A stretch of 31,840 nucleotides of DNA. It comes from Methanobacteriota archaeon (GTDB lineage Archaea; Methanobacteriota; Methanobacteria; Methanobacteriales; Methanobacteriaceae). Where the stretch lies: NCBI GenBank assembly GCA_023436175.1, contig JAEZKE010000031.1:1-31840 (forward strand), read 5' to 3'. This document shows, piece by piece, positions 8,292 through 17,305 of this stretch. Under the pieces are notes generated by a model. It did no database searches. It saw nothing but the letters and a program-made list of their open reading frames with translations, and was not told the DNA's origin. Positions within the stretch are counted from its first letter, which is position 1, and the number at the start of each line of letters is the position of its first letter. Both the position numbers and the translations under genes were made by a program.

Positions 8292-9689
8292 ATGCCCAAA
8301 AAAATGCTGAACCTTTTTGATGTTGTGAATCTGGTTGTTGGAACCATAGTTGGTGCAGACATATATGTTGCAGCAGCATTTGGTGCTGGACTTTTAGGGC
8401 CAGCTTCGCTGATTGCATGGGCTTTGGCAGGGATAATGGCAATTATAATAGCATTATCATTTGCAGAATGCTCTTCACTTATACCAAGAGCAGGTGGACC
8501 TTATGTATATGCTAAAGACGCATTTGGAGATTTTATTGGTTTTTTATCAGGATGGGCACTACTGATAGCATCATGGAGTGCAATAGCAGTATTTCCTCTT
8601 GCATTTGTAGCTTATCTCCAGTATTTTTTCCCTAATATGCCTATTATAGTACAAACAATAATCAAAATTATATTTATTGTTATATTAACAAGTATCAACT
8701 ATATCGGAGTTAGAGAAGCAGGTAGAATTAATGATATCTTAACCACTCTCAAACTTGCCCCTATTATATTATTCACTTTGGCAGGTATTCTTTTCTTTAT
8801 ATTGAATCCGTCAAAGTTAATTTCTAATTTTACGCCAGTTGCCCCATTAGGATTAACAGGCCTTGGAAGTGCGCTTGTCTTAATATTTTGGGCTTATGTT
8901 GGATTTGAACTTGTTACAGTCCCTTCAGATGAGATATATGACTCAAAGAAGACCATTCCAAAAGCTATCGTCCTTGGAATGGGTATCGTTGCCCTCTTTT
9001 ATATTATAACAAATTTTGTAATCGTAGGTTTAGTACCATGGCAGCAGCTTTCTTTGTCAACTGCACCTCTTGCACTTGCAGGATACGCTCTTCTTGCAGG
9101 TTTTGGAGCTATATTCCTTACAGTTGGTGCTCTTTTCTCAATTTCAGGGTCTGATGAGGCGGGTATTTTGTCCTCATCTAGAATTCCATACGCAATGGCC
9201 GGTGACGGGCTCCTACCAAAAATGTTTGCCAAAAAACATCCGAAATATGATACACCTTATGTTGCATTAATTGTTCAGGGTATAATTACAGGTGCAGCCG
9301 CTATTTTTGGAACCATAAGTAACCTTATCATATTATCTGTTTTCACCCTTCTTTTCTGTTATATCGTGACCTGTATCTCCGTTTTTCCACTTAGAAAAAA
9401 ATACGGAAGAAGTATCAAAATTCCATCTATAATGCCTGTTTTAGGCATCATAATATCTGTATATATGATGACACAGTGTAACTTTAATCAAATAATAGCA
9501 GGTATCGCTTTTATAGCACTTGGAATTCCAATATACTGGAAATATTCACCAAAAGAAGAGATTAAATCAGTCATTAAAGAAATAACCTCAAGAGAAGTTT
9601 TTTTAAGAAGATGGATTCGAGCTCGAGAAGTTTTCTTAGGATATTTATTAAGGAGAATGGCTTATCTTTTAAGGAGAGTATTCGGTTAA
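8292..9689 (+). CDS. APC-superfamily amino acid permease
   Basis: A 465-residue integral membrane transporter with about 12 hydrophobic segments. TM1 carries the broken-helix glycine motif GTIVGADIYVA (17-27), and the ECSSLIPRAGGPYVYAKDAFG block after TM2 is diagnostic of the APC amino acid/polyamine family. It would move amino acids by proton or substrate exchange. The gene is divergent from an aminotransferase, with 136 bases between the outermost starts holding TATA-like sequences in both directions (about 8194-8202 for the minus gene, 8212-8230 for this one). No clear ribosome binding site precedes the ATG. Odd point: the last 35 residues form a repetitive basic tail (REVFLRRW, REVFLGYLLRR, MAYLLRR) beyond the usual end. 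Confidence 0.88.
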   Translation: MPKKMLNLFDVVNLVVGTIVGADIYVAAAFGAGLLGPASLIAWALAGIMAIIIALSFAECSSLIPRAGGPYVYAKDAFGDFIGFLSGWALLIASWSAIAVFPLAFVAYLQYFFPNMPIIVQTIIKIIFIVILTSINYIGVREAGRINDILTTLKLAPIILFTLAGILFFILNPSKLISNFTPVAPLGLTGLGSALVLIFWAYVGFELVTVPSDEIYDSKKTIPKAIVLGMGIVALFYIITNFVIVGLVPWQQLSLSTAPLALAGYALLAGFGAIFLTVGALFSISGSDEAGILSSSRIPYAMAGDGLLPKMFAKKHPKYDTPYVALIVQGIITGAAAIFGTISNLIILSVFTLLFCYIVTCISVFPLRKKYGRSIKIPSIMPVLGIIISVYMMTQCNFNQIIAGIAFIALGIPIYWKYSPKEEIKSVIKEITSREVFLRRWIRAREVFLGYLLRRMAYLLRRVFG

Positions 9690-9962
9690 ATCAATTAATT
9701 TGCTATTTAAGTAATTAACAAGCTTTAAAGCTTTCATTTGGCTTAGAAGTTCGTTTTCATGAACTAACAACGATCATTACCTCTAGACCATCATCATTAC
9801 TAAATCTAATTATTGGGGTTCCTTTTTGATAAAGCCCCTATTTGACTGGTTAATTTTAAAGGATCACATATTTTTTATTTAAAAGCAGTAAAGAAAATTG
9901 GAAAGTATAAAAAGCATTTTATAGACTAATTCACATTTAAACGATTATTAGGAAAATTAACC

Positions 9963-11516
9963 TTATTTAAAACAAGATCCACATCCATAACATCCAAATG
10001 CTTCACACCAGGGAGTTATATTCCCATTTAATGCTTTTTGATATTCTTGCTTTAAAAATTCAGGGCTAACACCTGCATTTATATTCTTCCATGGTAATTC
10101 ATCTTCTAAATCCAATTTAACGTCTATATTTTTCCAATCTTTAAACTTCAATTTCCGTTTGTATGTTTTTTCGATGATATTCCCCATGTTTGCATCACCC
10201 ACAGACAATATATGCTGTATAAATGCCCCTTCTAAGTTTTCAACCTTTAAAGATACGTTTTTGAGGTTCTCATTTAAATAATTAAATTTGATACTCAAAT
10301 CATCAAAATCAAAGTTTTCCCATTGAAATGGAGTATGTGACTTGGGAATAAAAGGATTTATACTTATCCTAACTGCATTTTTCCTTTTACTCATTTTACG
10401 TATATCTTTTATAAATTCAACCATTTCATGCACATCTTCCATGGTTTCAGTTGGTAAACCTGTTAAAAAATAGAGTTTAACATTCATATTTCTTTTAAAA
10501 GCTCTTTTTATAACATTATAAATAGCTTGATCAAGTATAGGTTTATTTAAAACTTTTCGAAGTCCCCATGTAGATTCTGGAGCTATCGTTATGGTTTTAA
10601 GCCCGCTCCTTTTTAGAATATCTATTAAGTTATCAGTTATTGCCTCTATTCTCATGGAAGGGCTTGTAATTTTAAATCCCATCTCAAGCAATCCTTCACA
10701 AAGCTCTTCTAATTTAGAATATCCAGAAACATCTGCCCCTATAAGGGCTATTTTATCAAAACCTGTAGCTTTTTTACCTTTTTCAGCTATTTTAAAAAGT
10801 TTTTTAAGAGATGTTTCTCGTCTAGGCCTATAAATACATCCGGCCATACAGAATCTACAGCCCCTCGTACATCCCCTGGATACGCCAAGAAGAAATGCAT
10901 CTCCAAATGCAGGTATAAATTTTTTATCATCAGTTTTAGGAACGATCTGCCTTATAGGATGACATGCATTGTCCATATTCTCCACAATAGCCATTTCTAC
11001 AGGATTATCAGGCACATAAACTCCTTTAATATCTAAAAATGTATCTATTTCTTTTCTTGGATCATCGAGTTCCATGTAAAGATCTAACACATCATCTAAA
11101 ATGACCTCTGCTTCACCCACAATAAAAAGATCAACAAATTTACTCATTGGAAGAGGGTTTGAACTTGCACATGGCCCTCCCGCTATTATAAAAGGGTCAT
11201 CTTCCCTTCTATTTTCTTTCCGAGCTTCAATTCCTGCCTTATCCAACATTTTAAGCACGTTGAAATAATCCGGCTCATATTGAAGTGAAAAACTAACTAT
11301 ATCAAAATCAGCGAGTTTTGTATTTGATTCTAAACTTTCAACATATGGATAAACTACCCTTTCACAGTACACATCTTCTCTTGAATTTAGGAAATCATAT
11401 ATAATATGAAAACCAAGTGAGGACATCGCAGCCTTATATAAATTAGGATAACAAGATGCAAATCTTAAGTCCACTTTTCTTGGATTCTTTATTACCACGT
11501 TCTGTTCCATCAGCAT
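9963..11516 (-). CDS. Radical SAM protein with N-terminal B12-binding-like domain
   Basis: A 517-residue protein. Residues about 15-150 resemble the cobalamin-binding-like Rossmann domain seen in this radical SAM group (FSLQYEPDYFNVLKMLDKAG, FIIAGGPCASSNPLP, VDLFIVGEAE). The radical SAM barrel begins near 205 with the Fe-S motif C216-x3-C220-x2-C223 (GCTRGCRFC, with a further C227), then a RIEAI strand, TIAPESTWGLRKVLNK and YFLTGLPTET. The C terminus has four cysteines, C504-x4-C509-x2-C512-x2-C515, able to hold a second cluster. It would cleave SAM to start radical chemistry; the substrate is unknown. The gene runs opposite coaD across 126 bases. Family clear, function not. Confidence 0.85.
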   Translation of the reverse strand: MLMEQNVVIKNPRKVDLRFASCYPNLYKAAMSSLGFHIIYDFLNSREDVYCERVVYPYVESLESNTKLADFDIVSFSLQYEPDYFNVLKMLDKAGIEARKENRREDDPFIIAGGPCASSNPLPMSKFVDLFIVGEAEVILDDVLDLYMELDDPRKEIDTFLDIKGVYVPDNPVEMAIVENMDNACHPIRQIVPKTDDKKFIPAFGDAFLLGVSRGCTRGCRFCMAGCIYRPRRETSLKKLFKIAEKGKKATGFDKIALIGADVSGYSKLEELCEGLLEMGFKITSPSMRIEAITDNLIDILKRSGLKTITIAPESTWGLRKVLNKPILDQAIYNVIKRAFKRNMNVKLYFLTGLPTETMEDVHEMVEFIKDIRKMSKRKNAVRISINPFIPKSHTPFQWENFDFDDLSIKFNYLNENLKNVSLKVENLEGAFIQHILSVGDANMGNIIEKTYKRKLKFKDWKNIDVKLDLEDELPWKNINAGVSPEFLKQEYQKALNGNITPWCEAFGCYGCGSCFK

Positions 11517-11642
11517 AATTTATAATCTAACTTAAAGCATAATAACAATATCTAAAATAAATTTTTTATAAATTTTAATGACATTCCTCTGGCTAAAATA
11601 TTATTCTATTTAAGTCAGATACAAAATAAAAAGGTAGAATGA

Positions 11643-12095
11643 ATGAAATACGAAAGAGTAGCCGTAGGAGGCACATTTGATCATTTTCACAAGGGCCATG
11701 AGAAATTACTCAATAAAGCATTTGAGATTGGCCAGTATATATTAGTTGGAGTTACATCTAACGAATTTGGAGGGAAAAAAGGCAATATTGAACCCTGTTC
11801 AAAAAGAATGTCTGAATTAGAGCAATTTTTGCAGAAATTCCATTCAAAATACACCGTCAAAAGACTAGAAGAACCTTACGGTCCAACTGTTCATGACTCC
11901 AAAATAGATGCAATAGTCGTTAGTAGAGAAACAGAACCTGTTGCACATAAAATCAACGGAATACGACGGGAAAAAGGAATAAAACCTCTCAAAATTTTTG
12001 TTATTAATTGGGTACTTGCAGAAGACGGGAAACCTATTTCTTCAACCAGAATAAGACTGGGAGAAATAGATAGAAATGGTAAAGTTCTCAAATAA
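11643..12095 (+). CDS. coaD: Phosphopantetheine adenylyltransferase, archaeal type
   Basis: A 150-residue nucleotidyltransferase. It has the GGTFDHFHKGH motif (9-19; T/HxGH class) and the C-terminal ISSTRIR motif (132-138), both binding ATP. It transfers AMP from ATP to 4'-phosphopantetheine to give dephospho-CoA in coenzyme A synthesis, in the cytoplasm. Length and motifs fit the archaeal/eukaryotic-like PPAT group rather than bacterial CoaD. AAAGGT precedes the start by about eight bases; another ATG four bases upstream is out of frame. It is followed after 39 bases by the nucleotide-housecleaning gene, and the two may be co-transcribed. Confidence 0.93.
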   Translation: MKYERVAVGGTFDHFHKGHEKLLNKAFEIGQYILVGVTSNEFGGKKGNIEPCSKRMSELEQFLQKFHSKYTVKRLEEPYGPTVHDSKIDAIVVSRETEPVAHKINGIRREKGIKPLKIFVINWVLAEDGKPISSTRIRLGEIDRNGKVLK

Positions 12096-12134
12096 CATTA
12101 TATAATTCTCTTCACAGTTTAAAAGGTCGATGAT

Positions 12135-12662
12135 ATGAAAGTTGCAGTAGGATCCAGGAATCCTGTAAAGGTCAAAGCTACAAAAAATGTCTTAGATCAA
12201 ATATACGGCGAAGTTGAAGTTATATCTGTCGATGCCGATTCAGGAGTGCCAGATCAACCATTTGGTATAGATCAAACCATTGAAGGGGCTATTAACCGGG
12301 CGAAAAATGCGTATTCTGAAGAATTTGATATAAGTGTCGGGATAGAGTCGGGATTGATGGAAACACCGAATTCTTTAACTGGTTACATTGATTTACAGTG
12401 GTGTGCTGTTTTTGATGGAGATAAAATAACATTAGGTGTAAGTTCTGGATTTGAATATCCCCCATCTGTCATTGAAGAAGTCTTAAATGGTAAGGAAGTT
12501 GGGGATGTGATGGATGAAGTAACTGGTGTAACTAATCTTGGACAAAAAACAGGAGCAGTTAGCTATCTTTCAAAAGGGATGCTTGATAGGACTGAAAACA
12601 CAGAACAGTGTGTTTTAACAGCTATTATTCCAAGGATGAATGAAAGAATTTATTTTAAGTAA
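12135..12662 (+). CDS. yjjX: Inosine/xanthosine triphosphatase (YjjX/DUF84 family)
   Basis: A 175-residue protein of the YjjX NTPase family. It begins MKVAVGSRNPVKVKAT, followed by SGVPDQPFGIDQTIEGAINRA and VGIESGL, and closes with GAVSYLSKGMLDRT; all are hallmarks of the family. These enzymes hydrolyse ITP and XTP to monophosphates and so clear damaged purine nucleotides from the pool. The length matches bacterial and archaeal members. It lies 39 bases after coaD. After it the strand continues into the glycan region, marking the border between housekeeping and accessory DNA. Confidence 0.9.
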   Translation: MKVAVGSRNPVKVKATKNVLDQIYGEVEVISVDADSGVPDQPFGIDQTIEGAINRAKNAYSEEFDISVGIESGLMETPNSLTGYIDLQWCAVFDGDKITLGVSSGFEYPPSVIEEVLNGKEVGDVMDEVTGVTNLGQKTGAVSYLSKGMLDRTENTEQCVLTAIIPRMNERIYFK

Positions 12663-12707
12663 TACAGTTAGATTAATTTAAATAACTTTAAATTATAAAG
12701 AAATTTG

Positions 12708-14282
12708 ATGAATTTAAATCGCATTAAACATAATTTAGACTTAATTTCAGTTATAATACTCTATTCTATAATTGGTGTTTTGCTAATTAACCATTATCAA
12801 TACATCATAAACTCTGATGGAATTTCATATATCAGCATTACTCAAAATTATTTAAACGGAAATTTTGCAGATGCAATTAACGGATACTGGAGTCCATTTT
12901 TATCATGGCTATTGATACCATTTTTGTCTCTGGGATCAACACCATTGTACATGCTATACTCAACAAAAGTACTTTCCCTGATCATTGGTTTTTTCACTAT
13001 AATGGGAATACGATTGTTAACTTATAGATTTGAAATGGAAAAATCAGCTGAAACCATTATTTTATTCTCAGTGATTCCTGTGGTTTTATTTTTTTCATTT
13101 AATCTTATTACTCCAGATTTATTGGTAACATGTATCTTAGTATACTATTTATATTTCATATTTAGCCCTGAATATTCAAACAAATTACTTAATGGTTTTT
13201 TGTGCGGACTATTGGGATCATTAGCTTATTTAAGTAAAAGTTACGCGTTATATTTCTTCTTGGCCCATTTTATCTTGTTTAATTTGATTTACTATTTTAA
13301 AGCTTTAAATAGTGAAAAAAAGAAGAATATATTAAAAAATCTTTTTTTAGGTTTAATTGTGTTTTTTATAATAAGTGGGGTGTGGATAGGTTCAATTAGT
13401 GCTAAATATGGAGAAGTAACTATTGGAACTACAGGATCCTATAATCAAGCATTAGTAAGTCCCCAATTACATGGACAGCAACCAATGTATTATCAAGGTC
13501 TTCTTAAACCATCCAATAGAAATGCAATTAGCATTTGGGAAGATCCATCTTATTTAAAAATGGAACCATGGAGTCCCTTTGAATCAGTGGACTATTTTAA
13601 ATACCAGATTAACCTAATTTTAGAGAATATTATCAGTATATTGGATATAATCGAATCTTTTTCGATTTTTTCAGTTCTAATTATCATTGGAAGCATTCTG
13701 TTTATAATTAAATCACCGAATGTGTCTACTTCAGAAAACAAAATGGCACATCTAATAATAACAATTGTTTTGTACGCTGCAGGATACAGTTTAATTCTTG
13801 TTGAACCAAGATATTTATGGTTTATTTATATTTTACTAATTTTAATGGGAGGATATTTACTTAGTTTATCATTTAAAAACCATTGGTTCAATAGTTCAAT
13901 GAAAAAAATGCTGTTAGTTTTGTTAGTTTTTTCTTTTATAATAGCTCCTTTAAACAGCCTGATTACAGAATATAACACAGAAGAAAACATTTATCAAATA
14001 GGTGAAACATTAAAAACCAATTATAACGTACATGGTAACATTGCATCCAATGATCAATGGGAACTAACAATATATTTGGTTTATTACACCGAAAGCAAAT
14101 ATTATGGGCAAACAAAAGAAAATATGAATTATACTAATTTAAAAAAAGAATTAAATGATAATAACATTGATTATTACATTGTTTGGGGAAATTCTAAAGA
14201 AAATGTTTATTTATCTCATGATTTTAAAGAAGTAACTAATGGAAATATTGACTATTTAAAGATTTATTCTTTAAAAAATTGA
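12708..14282 (+). CDS. Multi-spanning GT-C-like (GT39-type) membrane protein
   Basis: A 524-residue protein with roughly ten or more hydrophobic segments and a soluble C-terminal tail of about 100 residues. The first extracytoplasmic loop, YIINSDGISYISITQNYLNG (D37), followed by YWSPFLSWLLIPF, has the layout of GT-C/GT39 glycosyltransferases: an Asp in loop 1 and a P-F/L run into TM2. These use polyprenyl-phosphate sugars on the outer face of the membrane. I chose the ATG at 12708 over a TTG one codon earlier. It starts the glycan region, 45 bases after the XTPase gene. The exact sugar is unknown; a non-enzymatic role is possible. Confidence 0.6.
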   Translation: MNLNRIKHNLDLISVIILYSIIGVLLINHYQYIINSDGISYISITQNYLNGNFADAINGYWSPFLSWLLIPFLSLGSTPLYMLYSTKVLSLIIGFFTIMGIRLLTYRFEMEKSAETIILFSVIPVVLFFSFNLITPDLLVTCILVYYLYFIFSPEYSNKLLNGFLCGLLGSLAYLSKSYALYFFLAHFILFNLIYYFKALNSEKKKNILKNLFLGLIVFFIISGVWIGSISAKYGEVTIGTTGSYNQALVSPQLHGQQPMYYQGLLKPSNRNAISIWEDPSYLKMEPWSPFESVDYFKYQINLILENIISILDIIESFSIFSVLIIIGSILFIIKSPNVSTSENKMAHLIITIVLYAAGYSLILVEPRYLWFIYILLILMGGYLLSLSFKNHWFNSSMKKMLLVLLVFSFIIAPLNSLITEYNTEENIYQIGETLKTNYNVHGNIASNDQWELTIYLVYYTESKYYGQTKENMNYTNLKKELNDNNIDYYIVWGNSKENVYLSHDFKEVTNGNIDYLKIYSLKN

Positions 14283-14389
14283 TTTTCCAAAAAGAGATAA
14301 TTATTTATTAGCAAATCTATCACAAAAATAATATTCAATGATCTTTAGTTCAATGAATGAATATCATAACAATAATAGCAGGATTTACT

Positions 14390-16078
14390 ATGAATACGCC
14401 TAATTCAATAAATATCTGGAAAAAATACAGTAATCACATTTCACTGATTGTTTTAATCACAGTTATAAGCTTAATTACATATTACCGAATAACGATTCAG
14501 TTTGAGATGGGTCCTTTATCCGATAGTTGTGATTTTCTTTCTAATGCCTTAGTATTCGCTGGTCAGAATATGAGTTATTTTGATTCTACAAGACCCCCAT
14601 TTTTCTCATTTTTACTTTCTCTAATCTTTAGAACAGGATACATATCTGCAAATGCTATTTTCATCTTAGATGGTTTAATGTACATTTTTGGTGTTGTCGG
14701 ATTATTTTTCCTGTTTAAACTTCGTTTTAATGATATTCAAAGCTTTTTAGGTGCGTTATTATTTGCCACATTTTCAGAGGTTCTTGCGTATTTGAGTGTA
14801 GGGTTTGCAGATATTGCAAGTGTCTCTCTCACAATCTGGGCATTTTATTTCCTGATTTTAGCAGTTAAAAAAGAAGGAACGTTCTTTTATCTAGCATTTC
14901 CATTTGCCATGCTGGCTTTCTTAACCAGATACAATAATGCACTTATTATTTTCCCTATTTTCCTTTATATTTTGATAAATAGGCACGAAATTAAAAATGT
15001 TAAACATTTATTTGCAGGAATACTCTCATCTTTCTTATTTATAATTCCAGTTTTTATTTTCTTCTTTGAAAAATTTGGTAATGCATTCTATCCATTTATG
15101 TCCGCTTTTGGAACAACTTCAACTACACATTTAGCAGAAAGTGCAGCATATGATTCTAATTTATTCTTTTTTATCGACAAACTTCCATCATTTATAGGAC
15201 TGGAAGGTATTATTGCCCTATTTATAATTGCAGTAGGACTTCTTATCTACGGCTTTTTAAAACTCAAAAGAAATTCTATAGACAAAAAAAAGCTATTTGA
15301 TATATTTAAAGTAAGAAAAAATAGTACAAAGTTAAAATTAACGTTATTTGTAGTTTTATTACTGATTTTTGTATTTAGTTTTGGCCAGATTTTATCATAC
15401 TTTAGTGAAGTCCTGTTCTTTATTTTGGCTTATTTATTTTATGATCTTGTGAAAAATCTCAATGTAAAAGATATGGATATGCATTTACTCTTTTTTGCAT
15501 GGTTCATGGCATTTTTCATATTTCATAGTGTACTTTCAATTAAGGACAACCGTTATTTCATTATAATGGCCCCTCCAATCGCACATTTTATAATATTTGG
15601 TTTAACTGAAATTTCAAACCATCTAAAATTCAAAATTAGAGGGCATAACGCCACATTTCCAATAATTACCGTAATTCTAACTGCAATTATTCTTTTGTCT
15701 ACTGCATCTTATTTACCCGTTATACAACAGGCAAATGTAGATAACAAAATAACTAATGAACAGATAGTTCTGGTCTGTGAATGGTTTGTGAATTATGATC
15801 CGAACTATAAAAACACGGTGATATATTCTGATTTATGGCCTTATTTTGGCTGGTATTTGAAAACTAATGTGAATCCTATGCCAGTATTTATAAATGGTAA
15901 AAGTTACTCTGGTGGAGTGAAAAAATTTAAGATAACTCCTCAAGACAACATGGAGTACAATAAAGAGTTGAATGATGATAATGCAGATTATTACTTCTGT
16001 ATCAGGAAAGGATTGAATTTAACTTCATATAAACCAATTAAAACCTTTGGAAATTTAATTATATATAAAAGATTGTAA
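14390..16078 (+). CDS. GT-C-like membrane glycosyltransferase, paralogue A
   Basis: A 562-residue multi-spanning protein. Loop 1 reads GPLSDSCDFLSNALVFAG with acidic residues D45 and D48, followed by RPPFFSFLLSLIFRTGYIS; this is the GT-C layout with the donor-binding Asp in loop 1. About a dozen hydrophobic helices follow, then a soluble C-terminal region (VIYSDLWPYFGWYLK ... NADYYFCIRKGLNLT). It is clearly homologous along its whole length to the protein at 24486-26180. I chose the ATG at 14390 (AGGATTTACT upstream) over the one at 14357, because this start aligns with the N terminus of the paralogue. The likely role is adding a sugar from a lipid-phosphate donor on the outer membrane face; the substrate is unknown. 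Confidence 0.65.
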   Translation: MNTPNSINIWKKYSNHISLIVLITVISLITYYRITIQFEMGPLSDSCDFLSNALVFAGQNMSYFDSTRPPFFSFLLSLIFRTGYISANAIFILDGLMYIFGVVGLFFLFKLRFNDIQSFLGALLFATFSEVLAYLSVGFADIASVSLTIWAFYFLILAVKKEGTFFYLAFPFAMLAFLTRYNNALIIFPIFLYILINRHEIKNVKHLFAGILSSFLFIIPVFIFFFEKFGNAFYPFMSAFGTTSTTHLAESAAYDSNLFFFIDKLPSFIGLEGIIALFIIAVGLLIYGFLKLKRNSIDKKKLFDIFKVRKNSTKLKLTLFVVLLLIFVFSFGQILSYFSEVLFFILAYLFYDLVKNLNVKDMDMHLLFFAWFMAFFIFHSVLSIKDNRYFIIMAPPIAHFIIFGLTEISNHLKFKIRGHNATFPIITVILTAIILLSTASYLPVIQQANVDNKITNEQIVLVCEWFVNYDPNYKNTVIYSDLWPYFGWYLKTNVNPMPVFINGKSYSGGVKKFKITPQDNMEYNKELNDDNADYYFCIRKGLNLTSYKPIKTFGNLIIYKRL

Positions 16079-16123
16079 TTAGTTATATTTCATTAATAAA
16101 TATTGTAAATAGAGACAGATACC

Positions 16124-17302
16124 ATGAGAATTTGCTTCGTTCCAACGATGTTTCCCAAATATAAAGGAGACTACTATGGATCATTTGTTTTCGATGATGC
16201 ACGAATGCTTGTAAAAAAAGGATTTGAGATTCATGTAGTTACTCAACATAACTCAAATATACCTTACGAAGAAATAATGGACGGAATTCATATCCACAGA
16301 TTTAAATGGTTAGAACCGAAGGAATTTAGGGCGCTTGTCCATTTTAATGGATTGATAGATAATTTCAGGCTTATAACCTATCTTATTTCATTATTTTTTA
16401 AGCTAATGTGGACAACACGAAAATATAATATTGATATTATTCATTCTCATTCAGCCATACCTACAGGATTTATAGGAGTCATTGTAGCTAAAATTATGAA
16501 AAAACCGGTGCTCATTACAGCTCATGGAATGGATATTAATAATTTTGAAGGAAATACTTTTTTTAAACGATTGATTAAATTTTCTTTAAATAATTGTAAC
16601 AAAACAATTGCTGTAAGTAAAAATCTTGCTTCGAAAATGATGTCTTTTGGAGTTGAAGAAGAAAAGATAATTGTTTTAAGAAATGCCGTTGATACAAATA
16701 GATTTAAGCCTCTAAAGAATAAAACATTACGGAATAGTTATAACATTAAGGAAAATACTGTTTTAATTCTATTTATAGGATATTTAGACATTTTTAAGGG
16801 TATATTTGAGTTAATAGATGCATTTTACGAAGTGAATACTAAAAATAGGAATACAAAACTTATAATAATTGGTGAAGGACCTAAAGAGGAGGAACTCAAA
16901 GAAAAAGTTTTGGAAATGGGTTTAAAAAAATCAGTGATATTTACAGGGAAAATATCACCAGCAGATATTCCCAAATATTACCAATCAGCAGATATTTTCG
17001 TGCTTCCATCTCACACAGAAGGATTTCCATTAGTAATTATAGAAGCGATGGCATGTGGCCTTCCAGTCATTGCTAGTTCAATAGGAGGAATACCAGAAAT
17101 TATTGAGGATAATGTAAATGGATTTCTTGTATCTCCTCATGATATCTCTGTATTAGTTTATAAACTAAATATTCTTATAAATAATCCCAATTTAAGAGAA
17201 AAGTTTGCACATGTCTCTCTTAAAATAATAGAAAAAAAATTTAGTGCCAATAAAAAGATAGAAAAACTTGTAAAGTTATATAAAAACGAAATGGTGCCTT
17301 AA
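16124..17302 (+). CDS. GT4-family glycosyltransferase (GT-B fold)
   Basis: A 392-residue retaining glycosyltransferase. The N-terminal half has the acceptor-side pattern of GT4 (FVPTMFPKYKGDYYGSFVFDDARML, HSHSAIPTGFIG, ITAHGMD at 131-137). The C-terminal half binds the nucleotide sugar, with FIGYLDIFKGIFELIDAF and the E299-x7-E307 motif in HTEGFPLVIIEAMACGLPVIAS. It would act at the cytoplasmic face, adding a sugar to a lipid-linked glycan. It is followed after three bases by the pyruvyl transferase gene, so they are surely one operon; the gap to the upstream membrane protein gene is 45 bases. Donor and acceptor are not readable from sequence. Confidence 0.9.
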   Translation: MRICFVPTMFPKYKGDYYGSFVFDDARMLVKKGFEIHVVTQHNSNIPYEEIMDGIHIHRFKWLEPKEFRALVHFNGLIDNFRLITYLISLFFKLMWTTRKYNIDIIHSHSAIPTGFIGVIVAKIMKKPVLITAHGMDINNFEGNTFFKRLIKFSLNNCNKTIAVSKNLASKMMSFGVEEEKIIVLRNAVDTNRFKPLKNKTLRNSYNIKENTVLILFIGYLDIFKGIFELIDAFYEVNTKNRNTKLIIIGEGPKEEELKEKVLEMGLKKSVIFTGKISPADIPKYYQSADIFVLPSHTEGFPLVIIEAMACGLPVIASSIGGIPEIIEDNVNGFLVSPHDISVLVYKLNILINNPNLREKFAHVSLKIIEKKFSANKKIEKLVKLYKNEMVP

Positions 17303-17305
17303 AAT

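Noticed and set aside
9815..9838. GGGGTT...AAGCCCC possible terminator between the permease and radical SAM genes
   Set aside because: Only four paired G-C bases, then a bulge; too weak to call although the convergent position would suit one. The remaining 9690-9962 gap shows nothing else.
14357..14389. 11-codon N-terminal extension of GT-C paralogue A
   Set aside because: The paralogue aligns from the ATG at 14390, which also has the better upstream AGGA.
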